Shown one piece after another: positions 44,426-63,218 of a DNA stretch of 64,000 nucleotides. The position numbers were made by a program, and so were the translations under genes. Each line of letters begins with the position of its first letter. The stretch's first letter is position 1. Below the pieces are notes generated by a model. It did no database searches. It was not told where the DNA came from and was given only the letters and a program-made list of their open reading frames with translations. Source of the stretch: Callipepla californica brunnescens (Eukaryota; Chordata; Aves; Galliformes; Odontophoridae); the NCBI GenBank assembly GCA_023055505.1, contig JALIRH010000146.1:186001-250000 (forward strand), in the 5' to 3' direction.

Positions 44426-47400
44426 GTGTGTGCGCACGTGGTGTGTGTGTTTGCACTGTCTGTGCATTTGCACTGTGTGTGTGTGTGCAGTGTGTGCGTG
44501 TGCACTTTGTATGTGTGTGCGCTGTGTGTGTGTGCACTGTGTGTGCACTGTGTTTATGTGTGTGTGTGCACTGTGTGTGCACTATGTGTGTGTGTGTGTA
44601 CTGTGTGTGTGTGCACTCCGTGTGCACTGTGTGTTTGTGTGTGCACTGTGTGTGCACTGTGTGTGCATACGTACTGTGTTTGCATGTGCACTGTGTGTGT
44701 GCAGTGCGTATGCACTGTGAGTGTGTGTGCACTGTAATTGTCTGTGCACTGTGTGTGTGCACTGTGTATTTGTGTGTGTTCGTGTGTGTTCACTGTCTGT
44801 GCACTTTGTGTGTGTGTGAGCACTGTGTGTGTGTGCACTGTGTGTGCACTCTGTGCGTTTGCACACACACTGCACACACACACTGTACACACACATGCAG
44901 TACACACACAGTGCACACACACATGCACTGCGCACACAGTGCACACACACACAGTACACACACAGACAGTGCACACACACACACACATTGCAGCTCACCG
45001 TACAACATCCATGTGCACCACGCCTTGCACCACTCCGTATGCTCCACGCCATGCACCATCACTCATGCACAACGCCTTGCACTATTCCTTGTGCACCATG
45101 ACTGACACCATTCCGTGTGCACGAGCTAGTGTGAAAAATGAGCGCGGGTGGGATGCACAGCACCACCTGACGTGTGTGACTGTGTGTGTGTGTGTGTGTG
45201 CGCAGTGTGTGTGTGTGCACTGTGTGTGTGTGCACTGTGTGTTTGTGTGTGTTCGTCTGTGTGCACTCTGTGTGCACTGTGTGTGCACTGTGTGTTTGTG
45301 TGGACTGTGTGTGTGTGCACTGTTAGTGTGTGCGCTGTGTGTGTGTGTATGTCTGTGTGAGCACTGTGTGTGCTCTGTTACTGTGTGTGTGTGCACCGTG
45401 TGTGTGTTACTGTGTGTATGTGCACTGTTTATGTGCACTGTGTGTGTGTGTTCACTGTGTCTGCACTGTGTGTGCATGTGCACTGTGTGTGTGCACTGTG
45501 TGTGTGCACTGTGTGTGTGCACCGTGTGTTTGTGTGTGTTTGTGCGTGTGCACTGTGTATGCACTGTGTGTGTGCGTGCACTGTGTGTGTGAACCGTATG
45601 TGCACTGTGTTTTTTTTGTGTGTTCGTATGTGTGCACTCTGTGCCTGTACACTGTGTGTTTGCGCACTGTGTGTGTGTGTGTGTGCACTGTGGGTGTTTG
45701 CACTGTGTCTGTGCACTGTGTGTTTGTGCACTGTGTGTGTGTTCACTGCGTTTGTGTGCACTGTGTGTGCACTGTGTGTGTGAACCGTGTGTGTGTGTGT
45801 GTGCACTGTGTGTGTGTAATGTGTGTGTGCACTGTGTGTGCACTGTGTGTGTGTGTTTACTGTGTGTGTGAACTGTGTGTGTGCACTGTGTGTGCACTGT
45901 GTGTGCACTGAGTCTGAGTGTGCACTGTGTGTGTGTGTTTACTGTGTGTGTGTGAACCGTGTGTGTGTGTGTGTAATGTGTGTGTGCACTGTGTGTGCAC
46001 TGTGTGTGTGTGTTTACTGTGTGTGTGCACTGTGTGTGCACTGTGTGTGCACTGAGTCTGAGTGTGCACTGTGTGTGTGTGCACTGTGTTTCTGTGTGTG
46101 CACTGAGTGTGTGTGCAATGTGTGTGTGTGTACTGTGTGTGCACTGCGTGTTTGTGTACTGTGTCTGTGTGCACTGTGTGTGTGTGTTCTTTGTGTGTGC
46201 ACTGTGTGTGTGTGTGCACTGTGTGTGCACTGTGTGTTTGTGCACTGTGTGTGTGTGTGTGCACAGTGTGTGTGAACAGTGTATGTGTGTGTGTTTGTGT
46301 GTGCACAGTGTGTGTGAACTGTGTGTGCACTGTGTTTGTGTGTGTGCACTGTGTGTGCACTATGTGTGTGTGTGTGTACTGTGTGTGTGTGTGCACTCCG
46401 TGTGCACTGTGTGTTTGTGTGTGCACTGCGTGTATGTGCTCTTTGTGTGTGTGCACTCTGTGTGCACTGTGCGTGTGTACTGTGTGTGTGTGTGCACTGT
46501 GTGTGCACTGTGTGTGTATGCACTGTCCGTGCATGTGAACTGCGTGTGTGAGCACTGTGTGTGCACTGTGTGTGCACTGTGTGTGTCCTGTGTGTGTCCT
46601 GTGTGTGTGTGTGCACTGTGTATGTTTGTGTGAGTGCACTGTGTGTGTGTCTGCACACACTGTGTTTGTGTGCACTGTCTGCACTGTGTGTGTATTCACT
46701 GTCGGTGCGTGTGCACTGTGTGTGTGTGCACTGTGTGTGCACTGTGTGTTCATGTGCACTGTGTGCGTGTGCAGTGTGTGTGTGTGTACTGTGTGTGTGC
46801 ACTGTGTGTGCACTGTCTGTGTGTGTGTGGAATGTGTATGTGTGTGCACCGTGTGTGTGTGTGCATTGTGTGTGCACTGTGTGTGTCCTGTGTGTGTGTG
46901 TGCACTGTGTATGTTTGTGTGAGTGCACTGTGTGTGTGTCTGCGCACACTGTGTTTGTGTGCACTGTCTGTGTGTGTGCACTGTGTGAGTGTGCACTGTG
47001 TGCACTGTGTGTGTATTCACTGTCGGTGCGTGTGCACTGTGTGTGTGTGCACTGTGTGTGCACTGTGTGTTCATGTGCACTGTGTGCGTGTGCAGTGTGT
47101 TTGTGTGTGTGTGTGTACTGTGTGTGTGCACTGTGTGTGCACTGTCTGTGTGTGTGTGGAATGTGTATGTGTGTGCACTCTGTGTGCACCGTGTGTGTGC
47201 ACTGTGTGTGCATACGTACTGTGTTTGCATGTGCACTGTGTGTGTGCAGTGCGTATGCACTGTGTGTGTGTGTGCACTGTGTGTGTGCACTGTGTATTTG
47301 TGTGTGTTCGTGTGTGTTCACTGTCTGTGTGTGCACTGTCTGTGCACTCTGTGTGTGTGTGAGCACTGTGTGTGTGTGCACTGTGTGTGCACACATACAC

Positions 47401-50400
47401 ACAGTGCACACAGTGCACACACAGTGAACACGCAGAAAGTGCAAACACACGAACACACACACACACACAGTGCACACGCACACAGAGCACGCACACACAG
47501 TGCACACGTACACACAGAGCACACAGTGCACACACACACAGTGGACACACACACAGTGCACATGAACGGACAGTGCACAAACACACACAGTGCACACACA
47601 CACACGCAGTGCACACACACAGTGCACACACACAGTGCACACACACAGAACACTGTGTGTGTGTGTGCACAGTGTTTGCAGTGTGCGTGTGCACAGTGTG
47701 TGCAGTGTGTCTCTGTGCACTCTGTGTGTGTGTTTGTGCATTGTGTGTGTGGGTGTGTGCGCAGTGTGTGCAGTGTGCGTGGTCACAGTAAGTGCACTGT
47801 GTGTGTGTGTGTGCACTGTGTGTGTGTGCAGTGTTGTGCACTGTGTATATGTGCACTGTGTTTGTGTGTGTGTTCTGTGTGTTTGTGTGCACTGTGTGTG
47901 CACTGTGTGTCTGTGTGTGCACTGTCCATGCGTGTGCACTGTGTGTGTGTCCACTGTGTGCGTGTGTGCACTGCGTGTGTACTGTGTGTGTGTGCACTGT
48001 GTGTTTACTGACCGTGCGTGTGCACTGTGTGTGTGTGTGTGCTCTGTGTGTGTGTGTGCACAGTACATGTGAGCACTGTGTGTGGGCACTGTGTGCGCAC
48101 TGTGTGTGTGTCGAGTGTGTGTGTGTGCACTGTCCGTGCGCGTGCACTGCGTGTGTTTGTGTGAGTGCACTGTGTGTGTGTCTGCGCACACTGTGTTTGT
48201 GTGCACTGTCTGTGTGTGTGCACTGTGTGAGTGTGCACTGTGTGCACTGTGTGTGTATTCACTGTCGGTGCGTGTGCACTGTGTGTGTGTGCACTGTGTG
48301 TGCACTGTGTGTTCATGTGCACTGTGTGCGTGTGCAGTGTGTTTGTGTGTGTGTGTGTACTGTGTGTGTGCACTGTGTGTGCACTGTCTGTGTGTGTGTG
48401 GAATGTGTATGTGTGTGCACTCTGTGTGCACCGTGTGTGTGTGTGCATTGTGTGTGCACTGTGTGTGCATACGTACTGTGTTTGCATGTGCACTGTGTGT
48501 GTGCAGTGCGTATGCACTGTGAGTGTGTGTGCACTGTAATTGTCTGTGCACTATGTGTGCATTGTGTGTGTGTGTGCACTGTGTGTGTGCACTGTGTATT
48601 TGTGTGTGTTCGTGTGTGTTCACTGTCTGTGTGTGCACTGTCTGTGCACTTTGTGTGTGTGTGAGCACTGTGTGTGTGTGCACTGTGTGTGCACACATAC
48701 ACACAGTGCACACACTCACACTGTGGACACACACACAGTGCACACGTACACACAGTGCACACACAGTGAACACGCAGAAAGTGCAAACACACGAACACAC
48801 ACAAACACACAGTGCACACGCACACAGAGCACGCACACACAGTGCACACGTACACACAGAGCACACAGTGCACACACACACAGTGTATATGTGCACTGTG
48901 TTTGTGTGTGTGTTCTGTGTGTTTGTGTGCACTGTGTGTGCACTGTGTGTCTGTGTGTGCTCTGTCCATGCGTGTGCACTGTGTGTGTGTCCACTGTGTG
49001 CGTGTGTGCACTGCGTGTGTACTGTGTGTGTGTGCACTGTGTGTTTACTGACCGTGCGTGTGCACTGTGTGTGTGTGTGTGCTCTGTGTGTGTGTGTGCA
49101 CAGTACATGTGAGCACTGTGTGTGGGCACTGTGTGCGCACTGTGTGTGTGTGGAGTGTGTGTGTGTGCACTGTCCGTGCGTGTGCAGTGTGTGTCTGCAC
49201 TGTGAGTGTCTGTGCACTGTCTGTGTGTGCACTGTGTGTGCACTGTGTGTGCACTGCGTGTGTGCGTGTACTGTGTGTGTGTACACTGTGTGTGTGTGTG
49301 CATTGTGTGCTCACTGTGCGTGTTTGTGTGTCCACTGTGTGTGCACTCTGTGTGTGTGTGTGTGTGTGGACAGTGTGTGTGTGTGTACTCTGTGTGCACT
49401 GTGTGTGTGTGTGTGCTGTGTGTGTGCACTGGGTGTCTGTGTGTGCACTGTCCGTGCATGTGCACTGTGTGTGTGTGTACAGTGTGTGTTTGCACTGTTT
49501 GTGTGTGTGCACTGTGAGTGTAATGTTTGTGTGTGTGTGTACTGTGGATGCGTGTGCACTGTGTGCACTGTGTGTGTGTGCAGAGAGTGTGCACTGTGTG
49601 TGTTTGTGCAATGTGTGTGCAGTGTGTGTGTGTGCACTGTGAGTGTCTGTGCTCTTTCTGTGTGTGCACTGTGTACAATGTGTGTGTGTGCACTGTGTTT
49701 GCGTGTGCACCGTGTGTGTGTGCATTGTCTGTGAGTGTGCACTGTGTGCATGCATGTTCTGTGTGTGTGTGCACTGTGTGTTTACTGTCCGTGCGTGTGC
49801 ACTGTCTCGGTGTGCACTGTGTGTGTGTACACTGTGTGTGCACTGTTTGTGAGTGTGCACTGTGTGTTTGTGTGTGTTCGTGTGTGTGCACTATTTGTGT
49901 GTGCACATAGTGTGCAATGTGTGTGTGTGCATATTTGGTGTGTGCACTGTGTGTTTGTGTGTATTCGTGTGTGTGCAGTTTGTGTGTGCACTGTGTGTGT
50001 GTGTGCACTGTGTCCATGCGTGTTCTGTCTGTGTGTGCACATAGTGTGCACATTGTGAGTGTGCAGTGTGTACGTGTGCACTGTGTGTGTGTGCACTATG
50101 AGTGTCTGTGCACTCTCTGTGTGTGCACTGTGTGCACAGTGTGTGTGTGCACTGTGTGTGTGTGTACTGTGTGTGTGTGCACTGTGTGCGTGTGCACTGT
50201 GTGTGCACTTTGCGTGAGTGTGTGTGTGCACTGTGTGCGAACTGTATGTGTGTGTGCGCAATGTGTGTGTGTACACTGTGTGTGCAATGTGTGTGTGTGT
50301 GTGCAGCGTGAGGCACTGGGTGTGTTTGTGTGAACTGTCCATGCGTGCTCACTCTGTGTGCGTATGTGCTCTTTGTGTGTGTGCACTGTGTGTGCTCTTT

Positions 50401-52680
50401 GTGTGTGTGCAATATGTGTGTGTGTGCACTGTGTGTGCACTGTGTGTGTGTTCTTTGTGTGTGCACTGTGTGTGTGTGTGCATGTGCACTGTGTGTGTGT
50501 GCTCTGTTTCAGCTGTGTGTTTGTGAGTGCACTGCGTGTGCATATGCACTGTGTGTGTGCATGTGCACTGTGTGTGTGTGCACTGCGTGTATGTGTGTAC
50601 TGTGTGTGTGTGCACTGTGTGTGCACTGTGTGTGTATGTGTGTGCACTGTGTCAGCTGTGTGTTTGTGAGTGCACTGCGTGTGCATGTGCACTGTGTGTG
50701 CACTGTGTGTGCACTGTGTGTTCAGTGTGCCTGTGTGTGTTCACTGTGTGTGTGTGTGCGTCTGTGTGCACTGTGTGTGCACTTTGCGTGAGTGTGTGTG
50801 TGCACTGTGTGTGAACTGTATGTGTGTGTGCGCAATGTGTGTGTGTACACTGTGTGTGCAATGTGTGTGTGTGTGTGTGCAGTGTGTGGCACTGGGTGTG
50901 TTTGTGTGAACTGTCCATGCGTGCTCACTCTGTGTGTGTATGTGCTCTTTGTGTGTGTGCACTGTGTGTGCACTGTGTGTGTGTGCAATGTGTGTGTGTG
51001 TGCACTGTGTGTGCACTGTGTGTGTGTGTACTGTCTGTGCGTGTGCAGTGTGTGTGCACTGTGTGTGTTCTTTGTGTGTGCACTGTGTGTGTGTGTGCAT
51101 GTGCACTGTGTGTGTGTGCTGTTTCAGCTGTGTGTTTGTGAGTGCACTGCGTGTGCATATGCACTGTGTGTGTGCATGTGCACTGCGTGTATGTGTGTAC
51201 TCTGTGTGTGTGTGTGTGCACTGTGTGCGTGCGTGTTCTGTGTGAGTGTGTGCACTGTGTGTGCACTGTGTGTTCAGTGTGCCTGTGTGTGTTCACTGTG
51301 TGTGTGTGTGCGTCTGTGTGCACTGTGTGTTTGTTCAGTGTGTGTGAGTGTGCACTGTGTGTGTGTGTGCATGGTGTGTGTGAGTGTGTGTGTGTGTGCG
51401 TGCACTGTGTGGGTGCATTGTGTGTGAGCACTGTGTGTGTGAGCACTGTGTGTTAGTCTGTGCATTGTGTGTGCACTGTGTGTGCACTGTGAGTGTGTGT
51501 GCTCTGTGTGTGTACTGTGTGTGTGTTGTCTGTGTGTGTGGGGGCACTGTGCGTTCACTGGGTGTGTATGTGTGCACTGTGTGTGCGTGAGCACTGTGTG
51601 TGTGTGCAGTGTGTGTGTCTGCACTGTGTTTTGTGTGTGTGTGTGTGTGTTCACTGTCTTGTGTGTGCACTGTGTGTGCACAGTGTGTATGTGTGTGTGT
51701 GCACTGTGTGCGTGTGCAACTTGTATGTGTGTGAGCACTGTGTGTGTGCGCACTGTGTGTGCAATGTGGGTTTGTGGAGTGTGTGTGTGTGAACTGTGTG
51801 TGTGTGCAGTGTGTGTGTATGCGCTGTGAGCACTGTGTGTGCGTGTGTGTGCTCTGGGTGTGCACTACATATGTGTGTTTGCACTCTGTGTTCACTGCGT
51901 GTGTTTGTGCAGTGTGTGGGCCCTGTATGTTTGTGTACTGTGCGTTGTGTGTGCACTGTGTTTGTACTGTTTGTGTGTGTGTGCAGAGTGTGCACTGTGT
52001 GTGTGTGCAATGTGTGTGCAGTGTGTGTGTGTGCGTGCAATGTGTGTGTGTGCACTGTGTGCAATGTGTGTGTGCACTGTGTGTGCACTGTGTGTGTATG
52101 GACTGTGTGCGTGTGTTCTGTGTGTGTGTGCACTGTGTCTGCACGGCGTGTTCGCACTGTGTGCACTGTGTTCATGTGCACTGTGTGCGTGTGCAGTGTG
52201 TGTGTGTGTGTGCGTACTGTGTGTGTGCACTGTGTGTGCACTGTCTGTGTGTGTGTGGAATGTGTATGTGTGTGCACTCTGTGTGCACCGTGTGTGTGTG
52301 TGCATTGTGTGTGCACTGTGCGTGCATACGTACTGTGTTTGCATGTGCACTGTGTGTGTGCAGTGCGTATGCACTGTGAGTGTGTGTGCACTGTAATTGT
52401 CTGTGCACTGTGTGTGCGTGTGCACTGTGTGTGTGCACTGTGTATTTGTGTGTGTTCGTTTGTGTTCACTGTCTGTGTGTGCACTGTCTGTGCACTTTGT
52501 GTGTGTGTGAGCACTGTGTGTGTGTGTGCACTCTGTGAGTTTGCACACACACTGCACACACACACTGTACACACACATGCAGTACACACACAGTGCACAC
52601 ACACATGCACTGCGCACACAGTGCACACACACACAGTACACACACAGACAGTGCACACACACACACACATTGCAGCTCAC
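44426..52680. repeat. CA/GTGCAC satellite, mostly in reversed orientation
   Basis: TG-rich on the plus strand, with CA-oriented patches at about 44,863-44,987, 47,390-47,650, 48,690-48,885 and 52,543-52,670. The variant order mirrors 26.3-31.6 kb: the T-run variant at 45,608 matches the A-run at 30,820, and the block gtgcgttcactgggtgtg at 51,549 mirrors 26,570. Long frames of either strand are low complexity. Confidence 0.95.
44988..45175. repeat. Satellite-associated spacer, copy B, uninterrupted
   Basis: Runs from attgcagctcaccgtac to cacctgacgtgtg. It contains ACTCCG once, at 45,032-45,037, within caccactccgtatgctcc. This is the pre-insertion state of the site where an LTR element entered the sister copies. 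Confidence 0.9.
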
Positions 52681-52719
52681 CGTACAACATCCATGTGCAC
52701 CACGCCTTGCACCACTCCG
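52668..52719. repeat. Satellite-associated spacer, copy C, cut by the solo LTR
   Basis: Matches the left part of copy B up to ACTCCG (52,714-52,719). It is the missing complement of copy A at 31,506-31,653. Confidence 0.9.
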
Positions 52720-53158
52720 TGTCAGGGATGTAACAAACCTAGTGGGTAAGAACAATGGTCTTCAGATGTGGAGTAATGTTGCGTGCAAAGTGCTGCATGC
52801 AAAGTTTTACGGGACACCATACTTAGTAACCGAAGCCAGAACGACCGGGTCTGATTTCAATAGTACTAGACATTATCTGAAGAACTGTATGCTATGGGAA
52901 CCACAAAGAATGGTAACTCTATAAAACAATATGTAATCTATCCAGTCATTAATCACTATAGCTTTATGTAAGCTTCCTTTAACCAATCCCGTGGCTTGAG
53001 ATTGTGTGCCGCAAACCTAATCTTAGCAACAAACTGTCTATATAATCAGATGTGTAACCAACAATAAACTGAAGCTTCACTCATATTGAGCGTGTGTATG
53101 CTTCCCCACGTCACTCTGGGTTAACCTTGGACAAATGCTGCAAACCTAGTTTGCAACA
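52720..53158 (+). mobile_element. Solo LTR, same family as the provirus
   Basis: 439 bp, TGTCAGGG to TTGCAACA, opposite in orientation to the provirus LTRs. It has a TATA-like tataatc near 53,041 and AATAAA at 53,063-53,068. It shares one of the two LTR-diagnostic bases with each proviral LTR and has a private change (ccacaaagaatgg). It is followed by CCAACC (53,159-53,164). Confidence 0.95.
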
Positions 53159-53880
53159 CCAACCCACACGGCCACACACCGTGCCAAACCAAACTGCACG
53201 GCCACGCCCCGTGCCACGCTGACCCACACGGCCACGCGCTGTGCAGCACCGACCCACACATGATGCTCCATGCCATGCTAACCCGCACGGCCACGAACTG
53301 TGCCACACTGACCCCCATGGCCATGCTCTGTGCAACGCTGATCCTTACGGCGATGCTCCGTGCCACACCAACCCACACCGTGCCACGCTGACCCGCGCAC
53401 GATGCTCCGTGCCACGCCTGCCCCCACTGCCACGCCCTGTGCAACACCTACCCCCATGGGATGCTCCGTGTCACACCAAACTGCATGAGACACTCCACGC
53501 CACGCCAACCCGCACGGCCACACCCCGTGCCACACCAACCCACACATGATGCTCCATGCCACGCTGACCCGCATGGCCACACACTGCGCAACACTGACCC
53601 ACACCGTGCCACGCCAACCCACACACAATGCTCCACGCCACACCGACCCCCACAGCCACGCCCCGTGCCACACCGATCCCCACGGCCACGCTCCATGTCA
53701 CACCAAATGGCACGGCCACGCCCCATGCCACACTGACCCACACCGTGCCACGCTGACTCACACACAATGCTCCATGCCAGGCCAACCCCCACGGCCACGC
53801 CTCGTGCCACACCGAGCCCCACAGCCACGCCCTGTGCCACACTGAGCCCCACATGACACCGTGGCACAGCGCACTGTGAC
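53159..53880. repeat. GC-rich minisatellite (cacggccacgc family)
   Basis: Degenerate units of about 30 bp, such as ccgtgccacaccgaccccca and acggccacgc with a gatgctcc variant. It continues the family seen reversed at 35,876-35,999. Open frames are repeat products. Confidence 0.9.
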
Positions 53881-54249
53881 GTGTCAGCTTTCAGACCCCA
53901 CGCACACGCAGGACACGTGGGCTGTGCACCTGGCGAGCTTCACGATGCAGAGAGCGTTTCTCAGTGTTCTCACTGCCCGGCTCTGCCCCATGAGCACCTG
54001 GACAAAGCAGAGAACCTTCACAAGGAGCTGAAATCCGCAGTGCGTGTGGCACTTCGGGCACTGCTCCAGGCACAGGAACCCCACGCAGCGCAGTGGGACC
54101 GGGGATGAGCGGCTGTGACCAAAAAGGAACGGGACCTGGGGGGTGGTCCACGCTCGGCTGAACTGCTCACAGTGCACCCAGGTGGACAAGAGGGACGAGT
54201 CTGTGCCCCATAGCATCCATAGAAGAGCTCATAGAGCCCCATGGAGAGC
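53881..54249. other. Unique stretch beside ANP32E copy 2
   Basis: Part of intron 3 in the inferred original gene. It has an open stretch to about 54,106 that I cannot assign to any family. From 54,120 it passes into the minisatellite with the gaacgggacctgggg block. It has no counterpart in copy 1, which breaks at 692. Confidence 0.5.
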
Positions 54250-54727
54250 AACAGGAGGACAGGTCAACCCATAGGGACCAAAGAGCCCCATGAAGCCTCA
54301 TAGTGACCCCATAGAGACCCACAGGAGAGCAGGGCAACCTTTGGGCCCCATAGCGTCCACAGAAGAGCTCACAGTGCTCCACAGAGAGCAAAAGAAGAAC
54401 AGGTCAACCCATAGGGACCAAAGAGAGCCCCAGGGAGCCCCATAGTGACCCCATAAAGACCCCATTGAGACCCCCAGGAGAGCAAGTCAACCTTCAGGCC
54501 ACATAGCATCCACAGAAGAGGTCATAGAGCCCCATAGAGTGCAACAGGAGGACAGGTCAACCCATAGGGTCCCATTGGGACCAGGGCAAGCCCTAGAGCA
54601 CCCCACTGAGCCCCACAGTGACCCCACAGTGCCCCACAGGAGAGCAGGACAACCTTTGGGCCCCATAGCGTCCACAGAAGAGCTCACAGGGCCCCATAGA
54701 GAGCAGTGGGAGGACAGGTCAACCCAC
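54250..54727. repeat. Minisatellite in ANP32E intron 3 (copy 2)
   Basis: Direct duplicate of 693-1,170, offset 53,557. Confidence 0.9.
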
Positions 54728-55197
54728 AGGCACATCAAATAGCCGCAGCTTCCTCCTACACTTAACTCTCCCATTGCTCAGGTCCGCTCCTAATTAACCG
54801 CCTCAGACACACGCTAATTACTGCACCAGCTCAGCGGCAGCTTGCATTTTGTCTCATCAGCTGCACCTCCGCAGAAGGTGCGGGGGGACGAGCACTACGA
54901 CAGCGGGCCACTCCTCCACCACAGCCAAACCAGGAGCTGCACGGCTCCCGCTCACCCCACGTCCCACACGGAGGGCATCGCACCGCGCTGCTCCTCCAGG
55001 AGCTGCCCCCAAAAAGCACAACACCGACCTCACCACATCGGGAGCACGGCGAACCTACAGCTGCGAGGGAAAGGAGCGCACGGCGTGAGCTGTGAACGCT
55101 TCGTCCCGGCGCCTGGCAGCGGCTGAGAGGGAACGAAGGGAGATAAAACACACCGCACTGCATCTCCACTCCAGACCTCTGACACTGCAGTGGTTCA

Positions 55198-60700
<5,503 letters not shown>

Positions 60701-60772
60701 CGCCACCTCCTCCTCCTCCTCGCCCCGCGGCTCCGCGCTGCCGAAGGAGGGAAGGGCGGCCGAGGGCACGCA

Positions 60773-60807
<35 letters not shown>

Positions 60808-60832
60808 GAGGGAGGGAGGGAGGGAGCGGGGT
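60773..60832. repeat. GCC run and GGGA run (copy 2)
   Basis: Same as 7,194-7,253, with the same unit number by eye. Confidence 0.85.
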
Positions 60833-61561
60833 GTTGGGAGCAGCCGGGCCCGCTCCGTGTGCGGGGTGTCCGGGCTGATCCGGGCCCGCTCCGCGTGGGG
60901 GGTGTCCGGGCTGTCCGAGGTATCCGGGCTCTCCGGTCTACCCGGGCCGTCCGGGCCTGCTCCGCGCGCAGCTGTCCGAGCTCCCCGGTCTGTCCGGGCC
61001 CGCTGCGCGCTCGGCCGTGCGGGTGATCGGGTGATGGAGTGAAGGGGCTCCGCGGGGTTCCCGGGGCCGCTGCGGGCGCAGCTGCGGCGCCGTCAGGGTC
61101 CGCACGCACACTGCGCCTCCATGACGCGGCGCGTGGCGCCCCCTTCGCCGCCGCGACCCCGCCCCCCCTCCGAGGGCGGGACTTCCGCCGCGCCGCCGCG
61201 CTTCTCGTTGGCCGCGTGCGGCTCGGCGCGATTGGTCCGAGACGCTGCCCGTCACGGCGGCGCGGGACTTTAAACTGAGGGAGATGGAGGGGCGGCGCGG
61301 AATGGCGCGCGCGCGGGGGGCGGGGTCGGGTTGGCGGGAACTGCACGCGGGGGGTGGGGCTACGAATACATGCCCGCGCGGGCACGGGTAGGGGCACGGA
61401 TAGGGGCGCGGGTACGGGTGGGGCACGGATAAGGGTATGGGGAAGGGCGGTTGGGCGGGTCGGTAAGTGGGGAGACGAGCGGGCAGCCAGGCAGGACGGC
61501 AGGGAGGGGAGCAGAGAGATAACGGGGGGAGAAAGCGGGGGGCAAGCAGGCGGGGGGGCTG

Positions 61562-62532
61562 CAAAGCCAATAAACGTTGGATGGAGGAATCTGACGGGTT
61601 TGGGATGCAGCTGGGAGTGTGGTAACTCTGGGATGCTAACTGGAGATAATGGAACAGCTAGATGGCAACGAGGAAGCGAATGTGACCCTCGGACTGATAG
61701 CACTACAACACGGTCCAGAGATAAAGATAGTTTAGGCATAGTGGGAATGGGAACAGAATTAATGGAAACCAGGCAAAAGCCATGTAGGCTCCCCTTTGGG
61801 TACTGGTGGCTGTGTGGAGATGGATATGCCCATAAAATGCTCCCACTGAGTTCGACCGGGACGTGCACGGCGGGACGTCCGATGCCTCACACTGGTACAC
61901 GTACTCGTGCAGAACCCCCACGAGGGGTCTTAAGAACCGTGTGGATACGAACAAAAAGTAAAAACCCCACTAATTGAAAGGCCTTCAGGATTTCATAGTT
62001 TTGTTCGGTGGCTAATTCCAGCCCTAGGAGTAAGTGTATTAGAAAAGGCCGTAGTGAATGTGTCAGCCACTATGGAAAGAACTGAGAACGTAACATCAGA
62101 TACCATCCAAGGTTTGCAAACAGAGATTTCTTCTTTGAGTAAAGTAGTTCTGCAGAACAGAACGGCTCCAGACCTAACTGCAAAGGGGGGAGTCTGTACA
62201 GTAATTAATCAAAGCTGCTGTGCTCACGTGGACCAAGATCAACGTAGAAACTGACACACAGGCGATTCAGAAACGGGTTGAAGTGCTGCACCAAGTCTCA
62301 TTAGATGGTACCTCATTTGGATTTACACACTTATGGAATCAGCTCACTAGCTGGCTCCCTGATTAAGCCTGGCTAAAGCAACCGTCTGTAGCAATAGTGG
62401 TGCTGTTTATTCCCATAGTGATGACTTGTACAGGTGTGTGGTGCTTTCTCTGGTGCTGTCGAAGGAGCCTGCATGGTTACACCACCTGGAAAAGAAATTG
62501 CATCAACCGCCAAGCAGAACCTGGGAAGTGTT
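61562..62532 (+). pseudogene. Broken class I env (copy 2)
   Basis: Duplicate of 7,995-8,965 with the same frameshift and stops, so the breaks predate the duplication. Confidence 0.8.
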
Positions 62533-62591
62533 TCAGGAAGGAGATAATGGACAATAGTACGTCATAGGCAAAAGAATTTGCCTGTTATATT

Positions 62592-63082
62592 GAGAAGGGG
62601 GATTGAATCATGAGAACAGCTTATCCATGGTAACAACAACTCGTTACATAAATCAAGCGGCCGCATCATTGTGTGACAGGTAGAGCTGCTGTTTGCAGCT
62701 CCGTACAAGGGTGAGGGACAACACAGCACAAGAAGCTGTGGTTGCTGACAGCACAATGATGGTCCTGAGAAGCTGCTGCCTGCAACTCAGTGAAGGGGGT
62801 CTGTGAAGATAAGAAGGCAAAACAACGTACAGTGATCCCCTCAACATGTGGAAATCTGTTGTGGCCACTGCACATGTCGCTCACTTGGGAACTTCTGTCT
62901 GTATGTGTGGGATGTGATGAGTACGCATGTGCTGTACCTTTAAATACGTACTCATTTCTGTCTTTGGGTGCACGTATGGTGGAGAGATCCCCATGCACCC
63001 AGCGCTGTAATCAAGGGAAAGCCTGCTGGACATAGTGCACTGCTGTGCAAAGTTACTGTGTCGCGTTCCTCGGCATCGGGGC
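62592..63082 (+). mobile_element. Probable degenerate LTR after env (copy 2)
   Basis: Duplicate of 9,025-9,515, with few base changes (for example cacatgtcgc for cacgtgtcgc). Confidence 0.4.
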
Positions 63083-63218
63083 AAGCGGGGAGCAAGTGGG
63101 GATACACAGAGAGCAGCGGAGGAGGGGGGGGGCATCTGGGAAGTGGACAGTGGGAGGGCATCCAGGGATCCAGGGTGGCGGGAAGTGGGCAGGGAGTACA
63201 GCAGGAACTGCAGCACTA

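Noticed and set aside
46014..49286. A 1,090-codon minus-strand frame
   Set aside because: Same low-complexity satellite, and overlapping frames on the other strand are equally long.
53881..54106. Short open frame that might be an exon
   Set aside because: No clear splice sites or family match. It lies in what would be ANP32E intron 3.
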